This document shows, in pieces, positions 5,911 through 6,699 of a stretch of DNA of 6,699 bases. The position numbers and the translations under genes were made by a program. The stretch lies in NCBI GenBank assembly GCA_004525685.1, contig SPBW01000117.1, positions 1-6,699 of the forward strand. The letters are read 5' to 3'. Source of the stretch: Candidatus Atribacteria bacterium (GTDB lineage Bacteria > Bipolaricaulota > Bipolaricaulia > UBA7950 > UBA9294). Position 1 is the first letter of the stretch; every line of letters starts with the position of its first letter. The notes under the pieces were generated by a model. The model worked only from the letters and a program-made list of their open reading frames with translations. It was not told the DNA's origin and ran no database searches.

Positions 5911-6699
5911 CTAGCCAGATGGAAGATAACCGATGCCGTCAGGATGAATGCCTGCCTCGAACCGGTCAATCTCTTTCAATGTTGACACATCAATGACAGA
6001 CACATCGTTGGTCTTGTTGTTGGCAACATAGGCGCGCGCGCCCGTCGGATTGAACACGATGCCGCCTGGCCAGCGCCCGACAGGGATTCTCTTGATTTCG
6101 CGATGTCGCTGTGTGCAGATGACCGATACGTCGTGGGAATTGCGATTGGCAGTGAAGGCGAGTTTGCCATCAGGAGAGAAGACAAGGCGCACTGGAAGAT
6201 CTCCGATAGGCTGCTTGGCGAGTAGTCCATGATGTTTCGTGCTGAGCACGTAGAAGTCGTTGTCATCCTGATTGGCCACATACAGGAAGTCGCCTGATGG
6301 ATGCACGGCTACGCCTTCTGGCTTCTTGCCCACGCTGACATGCATCTCGATTTCGTCCGTGGCTGTGTTGAGCAGCGATAGCGTGTTGGAACCAAGATTG
6401 GGGATGTAGATGGTCTTCCAGTCCGGCGTGGGAGCCAACATGTGAGATAGCCGCTGGCCCGTGGGCAGGATCTTCAGCAATCTATGTGAGGGCATCTCGT
6501 AGATGAAGACCTTGTTGGCGTACGTCACAGCAACGTACAGCGACCGACCACCAGGAGAGATCTTGATGTCGTGGGGGAATTGGAACTCATCATGCTCAAT
6601 TCGTCCCGTCTCTTCCATGGACACAGTGTCGATGACGGATACACTGTTGCCCCCAGCGTTGGATACATAGGCTGTGCGATGATCCGGAGTGATCGCGAC
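5911..6699 (-). CDS. YVTN-family beta-propeller protein, N-terminus beyond the right edge
   Basis: The frame is open to the window edge, giving 262 visible residues plus the stop. Reading starts VAITPDHRTAYVSNAGG, continuous with the repeats, so start codons inside the window (6624, 6618) are not the true start. About six repeats of roughly 42 residues follow the pattern hydrophobic-x-PxGxxxYVAN...NDVSVID...(I/V)PVGxxPxG, for example VAVHPSGDFLYVANQ, LVFSPDGKLAFTANR and IVFNPTGARAYVANN. The chain ends in IGYLPSG, the first strand of a further blade, as in propellers closed by pairing N- and C-terminal strands. Such proteins are often exported or surface-associated and mediate binding; any signal peptide would lie outside the window. 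Some relatives are enzymes, but no catalytic motif is visible. It is followed after 21 bp by the acetyltransferase gene. Confidence 0.9.
   Translation of the reverse strand, partial: VAITPDHRTAYVSNAGGNSVSVIDTVSMEETGRIEHDEFQFPHDIKISPGGRSLYVAVTYANKVFIYEMPSHRLLKILPTGQRLSHMLAPTPDWKTIYIPNLGSNTLSLLNTATDEIEMHVSVGKKPEGVAVHPSGDFLYVANQDDNDFYVLSTKHHGLLAKQPIGDLPVRLVFSPDGKLAFTANRNSHDVSVICTQRHREIKRIPVGRWPGGIVFNPTGARAYVANNKTNDVSVIDVSTLKEIDRFEAGIHPDGIGYLPSG

Noticed and set aside
5905..5918. CTGGCT/AGCCAG inverted repeat around the propeller stop codon as a terminator or attenuator
   Set aside because: The loop is only 2 nt, the arms are 6 bp and no T-run follows. It is too small to support a function.
6616..6624. 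Start of the propeller gene at GTG 6624 or ATG 6618
   Set aside because: The frame continues upstream to the edge with a full YVSNAGGNSVSVID repeat, so these codons are internal.

Overview
The window looks like an ordinary bacterial chromosome segment of moderate GC, judged by eye in the mid-50s percent. It has dense coding, short intergenic gaps, and clear Shine-Dalgarno (SD) sequences before three minus-strand genes. No insertion sequence, integrase, CRISPR array, tRNA or rRNA was seen. The lineage cannot be fixed from sequence alone. The phosphoglucose isomerase is of the kind usually fused to transaldolase, and one gene appears to be leaderless. Both fit several deep-branching or uncultivated phyla, and naming one would be a guess.

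Left part (1-460): a probable gene start on the minus strand runs off the left edge. It has an SD and a promoter-like pair covered by a dense CTAG-containing inverted-repeat cluster. The rest up to 460 has no supportable gene, only a GC-rich hairpin.

Sugar-phosphate block (461-4417): a minus-strand gene for a degenerate nucleotidyltransferase domain fused to a phosphomannose-isomerase-type cupin (461-1453) is transcribed divergently from a ROK-family sugar kinase, probably glucokinase (1567-2646). The kinase is followed on the plus strand by a stand-alone phosphoglucose isomerase (2774-4417). The set reads as glucose to glucose-6-P to fructose-6-P, with the cupin protein as a candidate for the fructose-6-P/mannose-6-P step. 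The 113-bp divergent region holds candidate promoters for both sides and repeated short motifs. The kinase probably has a leaderless message.

Right part (4350-6699): three minus-strand genes. A YVTN-type beta-propeller protein, cut by the right edge, lies 21 bp upstream of a GNAT acetyltransferase with a C-terminal YoaP/thioredoxin-like domain; these two likely form an operon. After 199 bp comes a small exported protein with one calcium-binding-type aspartate loop and repeated S-G-aromatic-G motifs. Its open frame runs through a terminator-like hairpin and converges into the 3' end of the isomerase gene, so its true C-terminus is uncertain.

The points most worth following are the degenerate nucleotidyltransferase-cupin fusion, the small exported protein with its doubtful end, the probable leaderless kinase start, and the CTAG cluster over the left-edge promoter. 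Nothing here amounts to a clearly new multi-gene system.
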